DNA from: Ardenticatenaceae bacterium
GTDB lineage: Bacteria > Chloroflexota > Anaerolineae > Promineifilales > Promineifilaceae
DNA length: 64,000 nt
NCBI GenBank assembly: GCA_020634315.1
Contig: JACKBV010000016.1
Location: 1 to 64,000 of the forward strand
Direction: 5' to 3'
Positions 32,481-41,522 of this stretch are shown here, one piece after another. The notes beneath the pieces were generated by a model, which was not told where the DNA came from, searched no databases, and saw only the letters and a program-made list of their open reading frames with translations. Position numbers and translations under genes: made by a program. Positions within the stretch are counted from its first letter, which is position 1, and every line of letters begins with the position of its first letter.

Positions 32481-33152
32481 TTACTCACTAATATAAACGT
32501 CAGTTGCCTCGGCCCGCTGCGGTAAAATTTCCCCGCGATAGACCCAAACCTTGACACCAATCATACCAAACGTGGTCAGCGCATTAGCCGTTCCATACTC
32601 CAGATTTGCACGTAACGTATTCCGCGGCACACGGCCATCAGAAATCTTTTCCTTACGAGCCATTTCCGAACCACCCAAACGGCCACCAACCTCAATACGA
32701 ACACCCTCAACACCCTGCTGACGCATCGCCTGCATAGCAGCACGCTTCATCGCACGACTGTGAGAAATTCGTCGTTCCAACTGACCAGCTATATTCTCAG
32801 CAATCAACTGAGCATCCCCTTCAGGTTGCCCAATCTCTTCCACTTCCAGGCGCACAGCCTTTCCCGTCAAAGAACGCAGCTTAGCACGCAATTCCTTAAC
32901 AGAAGCACCTTTACGGCCGATAACAATCCCAGGGCGTGCTGTGTGAATCACAACCATAACCTGATTCGGTGCCGCACGTTCAATATTCAAATGCGAAACA
33001 CCCGCCGCCGGCAATTCCTTCTTGATCAACTTGCGAATAGCAAAATCCTCGCGCAGCAGCTCACGGTATTGCTCGCCCTCGGCAAACCAGCGTGTATTCC
33101 AATCACGGAACGCCTTCAAACGGAATCCTACTGGATGTACTTTACGTCCCAA
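32481..33152 (-). CDS. rpsC: 30S ribosomal protein S3
   Basis: 223 residues from TTG 33152. G-R-K-V-H-P-V-G-F-R-L is the family N-terminus, the KH domain has I-V-I-G-R-K-G-A-S-V, and the C-terminal domain ends in G-V-K-V-W-V-Y-R-G-E. S3 lines the mRNA entry channel. The TTG is chosen because GGAGG lies eight bases before it and because a reading from 33206 adds 18 unlike residues encoded by an inverted-repeat element. Confidence 0.97.
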   Translation of the reverse strand: MGRKVHPVGFRLKAFRDWNTRWFAEGEQYRELLREDFAIRKLIKKELPAAGVSHLNIERAAPNQVMVVIHTARPGIVIGRKGASVKELRAKLRSLTGKAVRLEVEEIGQPEGDAQLIAENIAGQLERRISHSRAMKRAAMQAMRQQGVEGVRIEVGGRLGGSEMARKEKISDGRVPRNTLRANLEYGTANALTTFGMIGVKVWVYRGEILPQRAEATDVYISE

Positions 33153-33170
33153 CTTAGTTTCCTCCGTCTC

Positions 33171-33240
33171 AGTAATCAGTTCTTCGTACTCAGCAACCAA
33201 TCTCACTTAGATGCCACTTACTGATTACCGATCACTGATC
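33171..33240. repeat. Inverted repeat in the rplV-rpsC spacer
   Basis: GTAATCAGT (33172-33180) pairs with ACTGATTAC (33220-33228), and a further ATCACTGATC follows. It shares the ACTGATTAC unit with the element between rplX and rplE. It fills the 89-base spacer just ahead of the rpsC ribosome-binding site. Confidence 0.7.
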
Positions 33241-33241
33241 C

Positions 33242-33610
33242 TCAGTCCTCAATCTCCCGCTCAGCCAGTACAACCGTAATGTGCGATGAGCGGCGCATAA
33301 TCGGCCGAAAACGACCACGGCCAGCAAAACGACCACCATACGGAGCCTTGCGATGGCGCGGCCCTTCATCCGCATGAATACGATGGACAACCAGCTCATC
33401 AATCTCTAGGCCAAAGTTTTCCTCTGCATTTGCCACGGCCGATTGAATTAACTTAAAAATCGGTTCCGCAGCACGTTGAGGCATAAAGCGCAGCGTGTCA
33501 AGCGCCTCTTCAGCACTCTTACCACGCACCGCATTCACCACCAGGCGAACCTTCTGCGTAGAAATCGGGATATGCTTTGCCACAGCTCTAACTTCAAATA
33601 CCTCAGCCAT
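33242..33610 (-). CDS. rplV: 50S ribosomal protein L22
   Basis: 122 residues. I-S-T-Q-K-V-R-L-V-V-N-A-V-R-G-K, A-E-N-F-G-L and the extended-loop region R-F-A-G-R-G-R-F-R-P-I are L22 marks; the loop lines the exit tunnel. Confidence 0.98.
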   Translation of the reverse strand: MAEVFEVRAVAKHIPISTQKVRLVVNAVRGKSAEEALDTLRFMPQRAAEPIFKLIQSAVANAEENFGLEIDELVVHRIHADEGPRHRKAPYGGRFAGRGRFRPIMRRSSHITVVLAEREIED

Positions 33611-33612
33611 AA

Positions 33613-33891
33613 TTACCGACGCCCCTTCTTCTCGGCTCTGACATGCCCACGAAAAGTGCGCGTCGGAGCAAACTCGCCTAGCTTATGGCCTACCATATTC
33701 TCCGTAATATAAATCGGAATATGGCGGCGTCCATCATACACAGCAATCGTATGTCCGACCATTTGCGGGAAGATTGTACTCGTCCGGGACCACGTTCTGA
33801 TTACCTGACGGCCCTTCGTGTCATTCAACTTCTCTACTTTCCGCAACAACTTCGGACTTACATATGGTCCTTTCTTTAATGAACGTGACAT
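33613..33891 (-). CDS. rpsS: 30S ribosomal protein S19
   Basis: 92 residues. S-R-S-L-K-K-G-P-Y-V, T-W-S-R-T-S-T-I-F-P-Q-M-V-G and G-H-K-L-G-E-F-A-P-T-R-T-F are canonical S19. rplV begins two bases after its stop. Confidence 0.98.
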   Translation of the reverse strand: MSRSLKKGPYVSPKLLRKVEKLNDTKGRQVIRTWSRTSTIFPQMVGHTIAVYDGRRHIPIYITENMVGHKLGEFAPTRTFRGHVRAEKKGRR

Positions 33892-33906
33892 GTTCTTCTT
33901 CTCTCC

Positions 33907-34746
33907 TTACCGACGCTTCTTGCTACGACGACGGAAAATATACTTATCCGTACGCTTATTACGGCGTGTCCGCCGACCCTGCGCCGGTTGTCCCCACGGC
34001 GTCTTGGGACCAGCCATACCAATTGGCGAACGGCCCTCACCACCACCATGTGGATGGTCATTCGGGTTCATTGCCGACCCACGAACCGTTGGCCGAATAC
34101 CCAAATAACGCTTCCGACCCGCTTTACCCAACTTAATATTGCCGTGTTCCACATTCCCAACCTGGCCAATTGTCGCCATACAGTTCTTGGGAATATAGCG
34201 CTCTTCACCAGAAGGCAGACGCAAGGTCACATACAACGGATGATCCTTCGCCAATAATTGCGCCGAAGTACCAGCCGAACGCACTAACTGACCACCGCGT
34301 CCTTCCTGCAACTCAACATTGTGAATCTGCGTTCCTAACGGAATATTATTTAATGGCAATGCATTTCCAGGACGGATTTCTGCATTGGGTCCATTCATTA
34401 CCGTATCGCCAACTCGCAAACCGAGCGGAGCAATAATGTAACGTTTTTCACCATCGGCATAAACAAGCAATGCAATACGCGCCGAACGATTCGGATCATA
34501 CTCAATTGTTGCTACCCGTGCGGGGATACCAAACTTATTACGCTTGAAATCAATGTCACGATACCGACGCTTATGGCCTCCACCACGGTGGCGGATTGTG
34601 ATCTTGCCGCGAAAGTTACGGCCGCCTCGTTTCCGCAAACCATGAGTCAGGCCACGTTCAGGATATGAACGTGTAACTTCTTCAAATGTCTGCCCGCTCA
34701 TATCGCGGCGACCTGGAGAAGTTGGCTTAAAGACTTTAATTGGCAT
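33907..34746 (-). CDS. rplB: 50S ribosomal protein L2
   Basis: 279 residues. R-H-R-G-G-G-H-K-R-R-Y-R, the OB/SH3 core, and the peptidyl-transferase-near loop with V-R-G-S-A-M-N-P-N-D-H-P-H-G-G-G-E-G (conserved His) are present. GGAGG precedes the ATG. Confidence 0.98.
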   Translation of the reverse strand: MPIKVFKPTSPGRRDMSGQTFEEVTRSYPERGLTHGLRKRGGRNFRGKITIRHRGGGHKRRYRDIDFKRNKFGIPARVATIEYDPNRSARIALLVYADGEKRYIIAPLGLRVGDTVMNGPNAEIRPGNALPLNNIPLGTQIHNVELQEGRGGQLVRSAGTSAQLLAKDHPLYVTLRLPSGEERYIPKNCMATIGQVGNVEHGNIKLGKAGRKRYLGIRPTVRGSAMNPNDHPHGGGEGRSPIGMAGPKTPWGQPAQGRRTRRNKRTDKYIFRRRSKKRR

Positions 34747-34843
34747 AATTCCTCCAGAGACGGAACCTAGACTTCACAACAAACAGGAACATCACCCTAT
34801 TTATTGCAGAATCCTCATCCCTGCTCAGATTTTTATCCTCTAA

Positions 34844-35137
34844 CTAAACACCTTCAAACAAATCAATGCTGTCGCCCAAAGCCAGGGTCACAATCGCTTT
34901 CTTCCAGCCTGACTTGCGTACAGTCACACGACGCCAGCGGCGGGAGCGTTTTGCGGGCATATTGGCAACACGCACCTTATCTACAGTAACATCAGGCCAA
35001 GCCAATTCAATAGCCTGCTTGATTTGGAGCTTATTGGCCCGTGAATCAACCACAAATGTGTACTGATTCAATTCATCGGCCGCAAAGTTGCTTTTTTCAG
35101 TCACTACTGGACGTCTAATAATTTCACGCCAATGCAT
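34844..35137 (-). CDS. rplW: 50S ribosomal protein L23
   Basis: About 97 residues. R-R-P-V-V-T-E-K-S, Y-T-F-V-V-D and the N-x-x-x-I-K-x-A-I-E motif match L23, the tunnel-exit docking site for trigger factor and SRP. ATG 35137 or GTG 35140 follow GGAGG directly after the rplD stop. A 97-base gap to rplB holds nothing recognised. Confidence 0.97.
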   Translation of the reverse strand: MHWREIIRRPVVTEKSNFAADELNQYTFVVDSRANKLQIKQAIELAWPDVTVDKVRVANMPAKRSRRWRRVTVRKSGWKKAIVTLALGDSIDLFEGV

Positions 35138-35140
35138 CAC

Positions 35141-35791
35141 TTATTCCTCCTCTTCCATTAAATCTTCACCGGCATTGAGGAATCCATCAATCACTTCCAA
35201 TGCTGAAAGAGGCATCACGATCTTCCCATATCCCAGCAAGTCGCGAATGTTTAAATACCCTGCACGCAATGTTTTTACATCGGTTAAGTTGCGCGCCGAC
35301 TTCTCAACATTTTCGTTTCGTTCAGCCAAGAGCAGCAAAGCACTTGTGCCACCAGTCAGACGGCCCATAATCGACGCCATCTCTTTGCTCTTTGGAACTT
35401 CCATGTTGATTTCATCAAGCACAACAATATCACCATTGCTGGCTTTTACAGTCAGTGCTGAACGCAGGGCTGCACGGCGCATTTTGCGCGGCATACTCTT
35501 GGTATATTTACGAGGTTGTGGCCCATGAACAACACCACCACCCACAAAAATTGGCGCCCGACGGCTGCCATGGCGAGCACGACCGGTGCCTTTCTGACGA
35601 TATACCTTTGCCGTGGTGCGATTTACTTCAGAACGCCCCTTCACCTTGTGCGTGCCTAAACGGGCATTTGCTAACTGCCGCACAAGAGCCTGGTGCATCA
35701 AACCACGATTTACGTCTGCTTCAAAAATGCCAGCAGGAAGGTCGACGTTTCCTACTTCCTCACCGGCCACGTTGTATACTGGAATCTTCAT
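35141..35791 (-). CDS. rplD: 50S ribosomal protein L4
   Basis: 216 residues from ATG 35791. V-Y-N-V-A-G-E-E-V-G, the loop G-S-R-R-A-P-I-F-V-G-G-G-V-V-H-G-P (tunnel constriction), and L-L-A-L-D-x-like C-terminus fit L4. GGAGG is seven bases upstream; the upstream in-frame reading overlaps rplC and is rejected. Confidence 0.97.
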   Translation of the reverse strand: MKIPVYNVAGEEVGNVDLPAGIFEADVNRGLMHQALVRQLANARLGTHKVKGRSEVNRTTAKVYRQKGTGRARHGSRRAPIFVGGGVVHGPQPRKYTKSMPRKMRRAALRSALTVKASNGDIVVLDEINMEVPKSKEMASIMGRLTGGTSALLLLAERNENVEKSARNLTDVKTLRAGYLNIRDLLGYGKIVMPLSALEVIDGFLNAGEDLMEEEE

Positions 35792-35804
35792 CACATCGCC
35801 TCCG

Positions 35805-36476
35805 CTAGCTCTTTGCTGCATCCCGAATCACAACAAACCCGCCTTTCGCCCCGGGAATCGAACCTTTCACAGCAATCAAATTCTTTTCTGTGTCGATGCG
35901 AATAACTTCGAGGTTTTGGGCCGTGAAGCGGACATTGCCATAACGACCTGCCATACGCTTCCCCTTAAATACATGTGCGGTACCGGAAGCGGCTCCAATT
36001 GAACCGGGGGCACGATGACGATCCGACTGACCATGCGTGCGCACGCCACCACGAAAACCATAGCGTTTCACGGTACCGGCGAAGCCACGCCCCTTGGTCT
36101 TACCCGTAACGTCTATGCGGTCGCCGGGTGCAAATTGCTCAACTGTCAATTGCTGCCCAACTTTATAATCAGCGGTATCCTTAGCACGAAACTCACGGAG
36201 ATATCGTACCGCAGGAACTCCTGCATTGCGCTTACGTTTAGGATGTTTCTTGTCACTCTTCAAAAGGCCCAGATGACCCTTCTCGCCTTTTGTCAGGCGT
36301 GCTTCTTTGATTTCGCGGAAACCAACTTGAATCGCCTCGTAACCATCTGTGTCATTTGTTTTGACTTGTGTCACATAGCATGGACCGGCTTGAATAATTG
36401 TCACAGGTGTAACAACACCTGCTTCATCCATCACCTGAGTCATACCAATTTTTATGCCTAGTAAACCTTTCAACAT
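35805..36476 (-). CDS. rplC: 50S ribosomal protein L3
   Basis: 223 residues. G-I-K-I-G-M-T-Q, the G-F-A-G-T-V-K-R-Y-G-F-R-G-G loop reaching the peptidyl-transferase centre, and H-R-A-P-G-S-I-G are L3 marks. Confidence 0.98.
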   Translation of the reverse strand: MLKGLLGIKIGMTQVMDEAGVVTPVTIIQAGPCYVTQVKTNDTDGYEAIQVGFREIKEARLTKGEKGHLGLLKSDKKHPKRKRNAGVPAVRYLREFRAKDTADYKVGQQLTVEQFAPGDRIDVTGKTKGRGFAGTVKRYGFRGGVRTHGQSDRHRAPGSIGAASGTAHVFKGKRMAGRYGNVRFTAQNLEVIRIDTEKNLIAVKGSIPGAKGGFVVIRDAAKS

Positions 36477-36548
36477 AAACCTCCCAGGACTGTCAGCTAC
36501 CAGGCGAAAGCTGCATCATCCTTAAAGAAATTAATTAGGCCAAATGCC

Positions 36549-36857
36549 TTAAATAGAAATCTCAATATCAACACCAGCGGGTAAATTTAACCGCATTAAT
36601 GTGTCGATTGTTTTGGAATCAGGATTAATAACGTCGATGAGCCGCTTGTGTGTGCGAATCTCAAAGTGTTCATGAGAATCTTTATCAATAAATGTACTGC
36701 GCCGCACAGTGAAACGCTCAATACGCGTGGGTAACGGTACAGGACCGACAACACGAGCACCAGTGCGTTCGGCCGTTCCCACGATACGCTTTGCGGATTG
36801 GTCTAGAACACGGTGGTCGTAAGCCTTCAAACGGATACGAATTTTTTGTTTAGCCAT
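36549..36857 (-). CDS. rpsJ: 30S ribosomal protein S10
   Basis: 102 residues from ATG 36857: I-R-I-R-L-K-A-Y-D-H-R-V-L-D, then G-P-V-P-L-P-T, H-F-E-I-R-T-H-K-R and L-N-L-P-A-G-V-D-I-E-I. S10 also serves antitermination with NusB. GAGG precedes the chosen ATG. Confidence 0.98.
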   Translation of the reverse strand: MAKQKIRIRLKAYDHRVLDQSAKRIVGTAERTGARVVGPVPLPTRIERFTVRRSTFIDKDSHEHFEIRTHKRLIDVINPDSKTIDTLMRLNLPAGVDIEISI

Positions 36858-36922
36858 GTTTTGCCTCAAAGATTGGGGCGCCGTCTACTAAGTAACCAAC
36901 GCCCCATCAATTCAATCAAGCT

Positions 36923-38125
36923 TTATTTCAAGATTTTGGTGATAACACCAGCACCAACAGTCAAACCACCTTCACGAATCGCGAAGCGCTGCCCTTCTTC
37001 CAATGCCACTGGCGTGATCAGTTTCACAACCAGGTTCACATTGTCACCAGGCATGACCATCTCCACACCCTCTGGCAAGGTAATCTCGCCGGTCACATCC
37101 ATCGTCCGGATGTAGAACTGCGGCCGATACCCTGGGAAGAATGCCTTGTGCCGCCCGCCTTCGTCCTTGCGCAGTACGTATACTTCGCCTTCGAAATCGG
37201 TGTGTGGCGTGATGCTCTTCGGCTTCGCCAAGACCTGCCCGCGCTCTATCTCGTCGCGAGCCACACCGCGCAGCAACAAACCAGCGTTGTCCCCGGCTTC
37301 TACCTTGTCCAAGGTCTTGCGGAACATTTCCATTGAGGTCACGACGACTTTGCGGATCTCTTCTTTCAACCCGACAATCTCAACTTCGCTCATCGGGGTC
37401 AAGACGCCACGATCCACACGACCGGTCACCACGGTTCCACGTCCCTTGATGCTGAAGACGTCTTCAATGGACATCAGGAAGGGCTTGTCGATGTCGCGTA
37501 CGGGTTGTGGAATGTACTCATCCACCACGCGCATCAGCTCCCAAATCGGCGCATACTCTGGCGCGTCTGGGTCTTTGTTCTCGCTTTCCAATGCCTGCAA
37601 GGCACTTCCACGCACGATGGGGGTCTCGTCCCCAGGAAATTCGTAGCTGTCCAACAGCTCACGCAGTTCAAGCTCTACCAGCTCTAGCAGCTCTTCATCA
37701 TCCATCATGTCGCATTTGTTCAGGAAGATGACCATTGCCGGTACTTCTACCTGACGCGCCAACAGAACGTGTTCCCGTGTCTGTGGCATCGGCCCATCTG
37801 GAGCCGCTACGACCAGAATGGCACCGTCCATCTGCGCCGCGCCGGTGATCATGTTCTTGATGTAGTCCCGGTGTCCGGGGCAATCCACGTGGGCGTAGTG
37901 CCGACTCTCTGTCTGGTACTCCACGTGTGAGATGGCGATGGTGATACCGCGTTCTTTCTCTTCCGGTGCATTGTCGATCTGATCGAAGGCGGAAAAGTTC
38001 GCCAATCCTTTCAGGGACAATGTCTTGGTGATTGCTGCGGTTAATGTTGTCTTCCCATGGTCGATGTGACCGATGGTCCCTATGTTCACATGTGGCTTCT
38101 CGCGTACAAATGCTTGTTTGGCCAT
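36923..38125 (-). CDS. tuf: Elongation factor Tu
   Basis: 400 residues. G-H-I-D-H-G-K-T-T (G1), R-G-I-T-I, D-C-P-G-H-R-D-Y (G3), N-K-C-D (G4) and S-A-L (G5) are all present, with the three-domain C-terminus ending V-G-A-G-V-I-T-K-I-L-K. It delivers aminoacyl-tRNA to the ribosome. Its base composition and codon choice look more G/C-rich than adjacent fusA and rpsJ, which may reflect expression-driven codon bias. Confidence 0.98.
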   Translation of the reverse strand: MAKQAFVREKPHVNIGTIGHIDHGKTTLTAAITKTLSLKGLANFSAFDQIDNAPEEKERGITIAISHVEYQTESRHYAHVDCPGHRDYIKNMITGAAQMDGAILVVAAPDGPMPQTREHVLLARQVEVPAMVIFLNKCDMMDDEELLELVELELRELLDSYEFPGDETPIVRGSALQALESENKDPDAPEYAPIWELMRVVDEYIPQPVRDIDKPFLMSIEDVFSIKGRGTVVTGRVDRGVLTPMSEVEIVGLKEEIRKVVVTSMEMFRKTLDKVEAGDNAGLLLRGVARDEIERGQVLAKPKSITPHTDFEGEVYVLRKDEGGRHKAFFPGYRPQFYIRTMDVTGEITLPEGVEMVMPGDNVNLVVKLITPVALEEGQRFAIREGGLTVGAGVITKILK

Positions 38126-38182
38126 AATTACTTCCCTCTCTGCTAATTAGGTTTCCAATCCCTCTTAAACACACCCTTCGCT

Positions 38183-40258
38183 TTAAGCACCGCGCAAGAT
38201 AACTCTGGCGATATCCTCACTAACAGGTGCATAATGATCAAATTCCATCGTGAATGTGCCACGTCCTTGCGTCATAGAACGCAACCGCGTTGCATATCCA
38301 AACATTTCGGCTAACGGCACTCTGGCTCTAATAGATTGAACACCATCCGTGCGCATTTCCATTCCTTCTATCATGCCGCGACGCGATGACAAGTTACCGA
38401 TGACATCACCGGTATAATCTTCTGGCGTCACAATTTCTATAGACATGATAGGTTCAAGCAAAACAGGATTCCCTTTCTGAGCGCCCTCTTTAAGAGCCAT
38501 GGAACCTGCTATTTTGAAAGCCATTTCTGAGGAGTCTACTTCGTGGAAAGAACCATCATAAACAGTTGCTTTCAAATCTACCAACGGATAACCGGCTAGA
38601 ACACCACTATCCATGGCTTCACGAACACCTGACTCAATTGGCTTAACGTACTCTTTGGGGATAACACCACCGACAATACCATTTTCAAAGACAAAACCCG
38701 AACCTGGCGGCAATGGTTCTAAACGAAGGATAACATGCCCGTACTGACCACGCCCACCACTTTGACGCACGAAGCGAGCTTCTGCTTTTTCAATAGTTCT
38801 GGTGATCGTTTCACGATAGGCAACTCGTGGTGCTCCGACATTTGCGCTTACTTTAAACTCGCGCAACATTCTGTCAATCAACACGTCCAGATGAAGTTCA
38901 CCCATACCAGACAGAATTGTCTGACCTGTTTGTTCATCGGTCTTAACCTTGAATGTGGGATCTTCTTCTGACAGTGCTTTTAGAGCAATTCCTAGCTTAT
39001 CTTGGTCGGCATTACTCTTTGGCTCAATCGCCATGTTGATCACAGGCTCAGGGAAAGCAATAGATTCCAGTAAAATCGGAGCCTTGGGATCACAAAGGGT
39101 CTCGCCGGTAAACGTAAGCTTTAAACCCAGTGTTGCCGCAATATCGCCGGCACGAACTTCTGTCAAATCTTCGCGGTGATCGGCATGCATGCGCAAGATA
39201 CGGCCGATTCGCTCTTTCTTGTCTTTGGTTGAATTCAACACAGATGAACCGCTGGTCAAAACCCCGGAATAAACACGGAAATAGGCCAGACGGCCAACAT
39301 AGGGATCTGTCACGATCTTGAAAACAAGTGCAGACAATGGCTCATCATCTGATGCCACACGCGCTTCTGTTCCATCTGTATTCGGATTAAACCCTTCTAT
39401 CGGAGGCACATCCAAAGGTGAAGGCAGATAATAAACAATCGCATCCAAAACGCGCTGCACACCTTTGTTACGCAAAGCTGTACCGCAAAGAACGGGATTC
39501 ACATCGCCACGAATGGTTGCAGCGCGTAAAGCCTGGCGCAGCTCATCAGGGGCAATGTCATCTTCCTCTAAATAGCGCATCATCAATTCATCATCTGTTT
39601 CGACAATATATTCTATGATGTTGCGCCGCGCCTTTTGCACATCTTCTGCCACTTCTGCCGGGATGTCAATCGGCTTTGGTTCAGCACCCAAATCACCCTC
39701 TTCCCAGGCAAATGCTTCCATGGTCAGAAGATCAACGATCCCACGAAAATCAGATTCAGCGCCGATGGGCCACTGCACCGGAATCGGCCGTGCCTTAAGC
39801 CGATCACGAATCATATTGACTGTACGCACAAAGTCAGCGCCAGTCCGATCCATCTTATTAACAAAGCAAATGCGTGGCACATTGTACTCATTAGCCTGAC
39901 GCCACACCGTTTCTGACTGCGGTTCTACCCCAGCTACAGCATCAAAAACGACAACACCACCATCCAACACACGCAAACTGCGCTGGACTTCTGCGGTGAA
40001 ATCAATATGCCCTGGAGTATCGATGATATTGATCTGATGATCCAGCCAGAAAGTAGTTGTCGCCGCAGATGTAATGGTAATACCACGCTCCTGCTCTTGC
40101 ACCATATGGTCCATGGTAGCGGTACCATCATGCACTTCCCCCATACGGTGGATACGGCCGGTGTAATACAGGATACGTTCTGTGGTTGTTGTCTTACCGG
40201 CATCAATATGGGCAATAATACCTATATTCCGGACTCGATCTAATGACAGACGACTCAT
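38183..40258 (-). CDS. fusA: Elongation factor G
   Basis: 691 residues. A-H-I-D-A-G-K-T-T-T (G1), R-G-I-T-I-T-S-A, D-T-P-G-H-I-D-F, N-K-M-D, then domains II-V with G-M-G-E-L-H-L-D and the C-terminal S-S-R-R-G-M-I-E-G. It catalyses translocation. Standard place between rpsG and tuf. Confidence 0.98.
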   Translation of the reverse strand: MSRLSLDRVRNIGIIAHIDAGKTTTTERILYYTGRIHRMGEVHDGTATMDHMVQEQERGITITSAATTTFWLDHQINIIDTPGHIDFTAEVQRSLRVLDGGVVVFDAVAGVEPQSETVWRQANEYNVPRICFVNKMDRTGADFVRTVNMIRDRLKARPIPVQWPIGAESDFRGIVDLLTMEAFAWEEGDLGAEPKPIDIPAEVAEDVQKARRNIIEYIVETDDELMMRYLEEDDIAPDELRQALRAATIRGDVNPVLCGTALRNKGVQRVLDAIVYYLPSPLDVPPIEGFNPNTDGTEARVASDDEPLSALVFKIVTDPYVGRLAYFRVYSGVLTSGSSVLNSTKDKKERIGRILRMHADHREDLTEVRAGDIAATLGLKLTFTGETLCDPKAPILLESIAFPEPVINMAIEPKSNADQDKLGIALKALSEEDPTFKVKTDEQTGQTILSGMGELHLDVLIDRMLREFKVSANVGAPRVAYRETITRTIEKAEARFVRQSGGRGQYGHVILRLEPLPPGSGFVFENGIVGGVIPKEYVKPIESGVREAMDSGVLAGYPLVDLKATVYDGSFHEVDSSEMAFKIAGSMALKEGAQKGNPVLLEPIMSIEIVTPEDYTGDVIGNLSSRRGMIEGMEMRTDGVQSIRARVPLAEMFGYATRLRSMTQGRGTFTMEFDHYAPVSEDIARVILRGA

Positions 40259-40270
40259 CTATTACCTCAA

Positions 40271-40741
40271 TTAAAAACGGAAATGCGAGAAAGCACGGTT
40301 CGCTTCAGCCATACGATGCGTATCGTCGCGCTTCTTCACAGCGGCACCTTGATTGCTTGCCGCATCCATAAATTCATTTGCTAATTTTTCTGCCATAGAT
40401 TTGCCATTTCGGCTGCGTGCAGCAGCAAGCAACCACCGCATGGACAGAGAAACTTGACGGACAGGCTCAACAGGAATAGGAACCTGATAAGTTGCACCAC
40501 CAACCCGACGCGGTTTTACTTCAATCTGTGGCATCACGTTTTTCAAAGCTTCTTCAAAAACTTCAACAGGGCTGCGCTTAGCACGCGTCTCAACAATATC
40601 GAAGCTGTCATACAACACGCGATATGCCGTGCTTTTCTTTCCATCTCTCATCAAGCGATTGACAAACATCGCTATATGCAAATTTCCATATTTGAGATCT
40701 GGTTCAACTACACTTTTTTCAGGACGGTAACGTCTTGGCAT
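40271..40741 (-). CDS. rpsG: 30S ribosomal protein S7
   Basis: 156 residues. M-P-R-R-Y-R-P-E-K, F-V-N-R-L-M-R-D-G-K-K-S-T-A and the K-K-R-D-D-T-H-R-M-A-E-A-N-R-A-F-S-H-F tail are canonical S7, which organises the 30S head. Confidence 0.98.
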   Translation of the reverse strand: MPRRYRPEKSVVEPDLKYGNLHIAMFVNRLMRDGKKSTAYRVLYDSFDIVETRAKRSPVEVFEEALKNVMPQIEVKPRRVGGATYQVPIPVEPVRQVSLSMRWLLAAARSRNGKSMAEKLANEFMDAASNQGAAVKKRDDTHRMAEANRAFSHFRF

Positions 40742-40763
40742 TTCTCAATTCCCCATGCACTAA

Positions 40764-41183
40764 TTATTTCTTCGGTGTTCTTGTACCGTATTTCGAGCGA
40801 CCCTTCTTGCGATTTTCCACACCGCCGGCGTCCAATGTGCCACGCACAATATGATAACGGACACCAGGCAAGTCCTTAACACGGCCACCACGCACCAACA
40901 CCACCGAGTGGTCTTGCAGCGTGTGTCCTTCACCTGGAATATACGCGGTCACTTCAATACCATTTGTCAAGCGAACACGAGCCACTTTGCGCAGTGCAGA
41001 GTTCGGTTTCTTGGGGGTCATTGTTTTTACTTGTGTACAAACCCCACGTTTCTGTGGCGCACCCTTCGGCTGACGCGTGCGGCGTTGTTTAAATGAATTC
41101 AGAGTCCATTGCAAGGCCGGTGCCGTGCTCTTCTTAGAGCGGGCTTTTCGCCCCTTGCGTACAAGTTGATTAATTGTAGGCAC
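40764..41183 (-). CDS. rpsL: 30S ribosomal protein S12
   Basis: 139 residues. P-T-I-N-Q-L-V-R-K-G, T-P-K-K-P-N-S-A-L-R-K-V-A-R-V-R-L (with the Lys linked to streptomycin response) and P-G-V-R-Y-H-I-V-R-G are canonical. The start is GTG 41183. First gene of the str-type unit; the 339-base gap before it contains a terminator, promoter and leader hairpin. Confidence 0.98.
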   Translation of the reverse strand: MPTINQLVRKGRKARSKKSTAPALQWTLNSFKQRRTRQPKGAPQKRGVCTQVKTMTPKKPNSALRKVARVRLTNGIEVTAYIPGEGHTLQDHSVVLVRGGRVKDLPGVRYHIVRGTLDAGGVENRKKGRSKYGTRTPKK

Positions 41184-41285
41184 TCTATCCTTTCTCCTTT
41201 ACTGAACCTGTCGCTCCATAGCCTGAAAACAGGCGGGCAAACAATGATGTGGGACATATCACCACACCACCACTTTCCGACAAAT

Positions 41286-41319
41286 GGAGGCCATCGCAGT
41301 AAAAAACTCGATGGCCTCC
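41286..41319 (-). promoter_or_regulatory. Leader hairpin of the rpsL operon
   Basis: GGAGGCCATCG / CGATGGCCTCC is a perfect 11-bp stem with a 12-base loop, about 100 bases ahead of rpsL and within its predicted leader. The stem includes a GGAGG sequence. A similar but unrelated-sequence hairpin lies in the rpoB leader. Confidence 0.6.
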
Positions 41320-41407
41320 AAAAATTAAATTCGCCTATAAAATTCGGTAACAACGTTTACCTGGAAACAGTTACCCAGCTTCCTATTCGGCAGACATACG
41401 AAAGCCG

Positions 41408-41435
41408 ATTCTAACACAAACACATTGATTGTCAA
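41408..41435 (-). promoter_or_regulatory. Promoter of the rpsL-rpsG-fusA-tuf unit
   Basis: TTGACA (41435-41430), a 16-base spacer and TAGAAT (41413-41408) on the minus strand, about 220 bases before rpsL. It implies that rpoB and the str genes are separate units. Confidence 0.75.
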
Positions 41436-41473
41436 ACAATTACTGGTTTCTCAACACCTAAGCAGCAACCAGG

Positions 41474-41504
41474 GGAAGTTGGTGGGCAGAACCAGCCAAC
41501 TTCC
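41474..41504 (-). terminator. Hairpin after rpoB
   Basis: GGAAGTTGG / CCAACTTCC, 9-bp stem with a 13-base loop, lies 19 bases after the rpoB stop. There is no T-run, so termination may need a factor. Confidence 0.5.
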
Positions 41505-41522
41505 ATCTCAACAAACATGTGA

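Noticed and set aside
33153..33206. N-terminal extension of rpsC
   Set aside because: Not L/S3-like and partly encoded by an inverted repeat; GGAGG points to TTG 33152.
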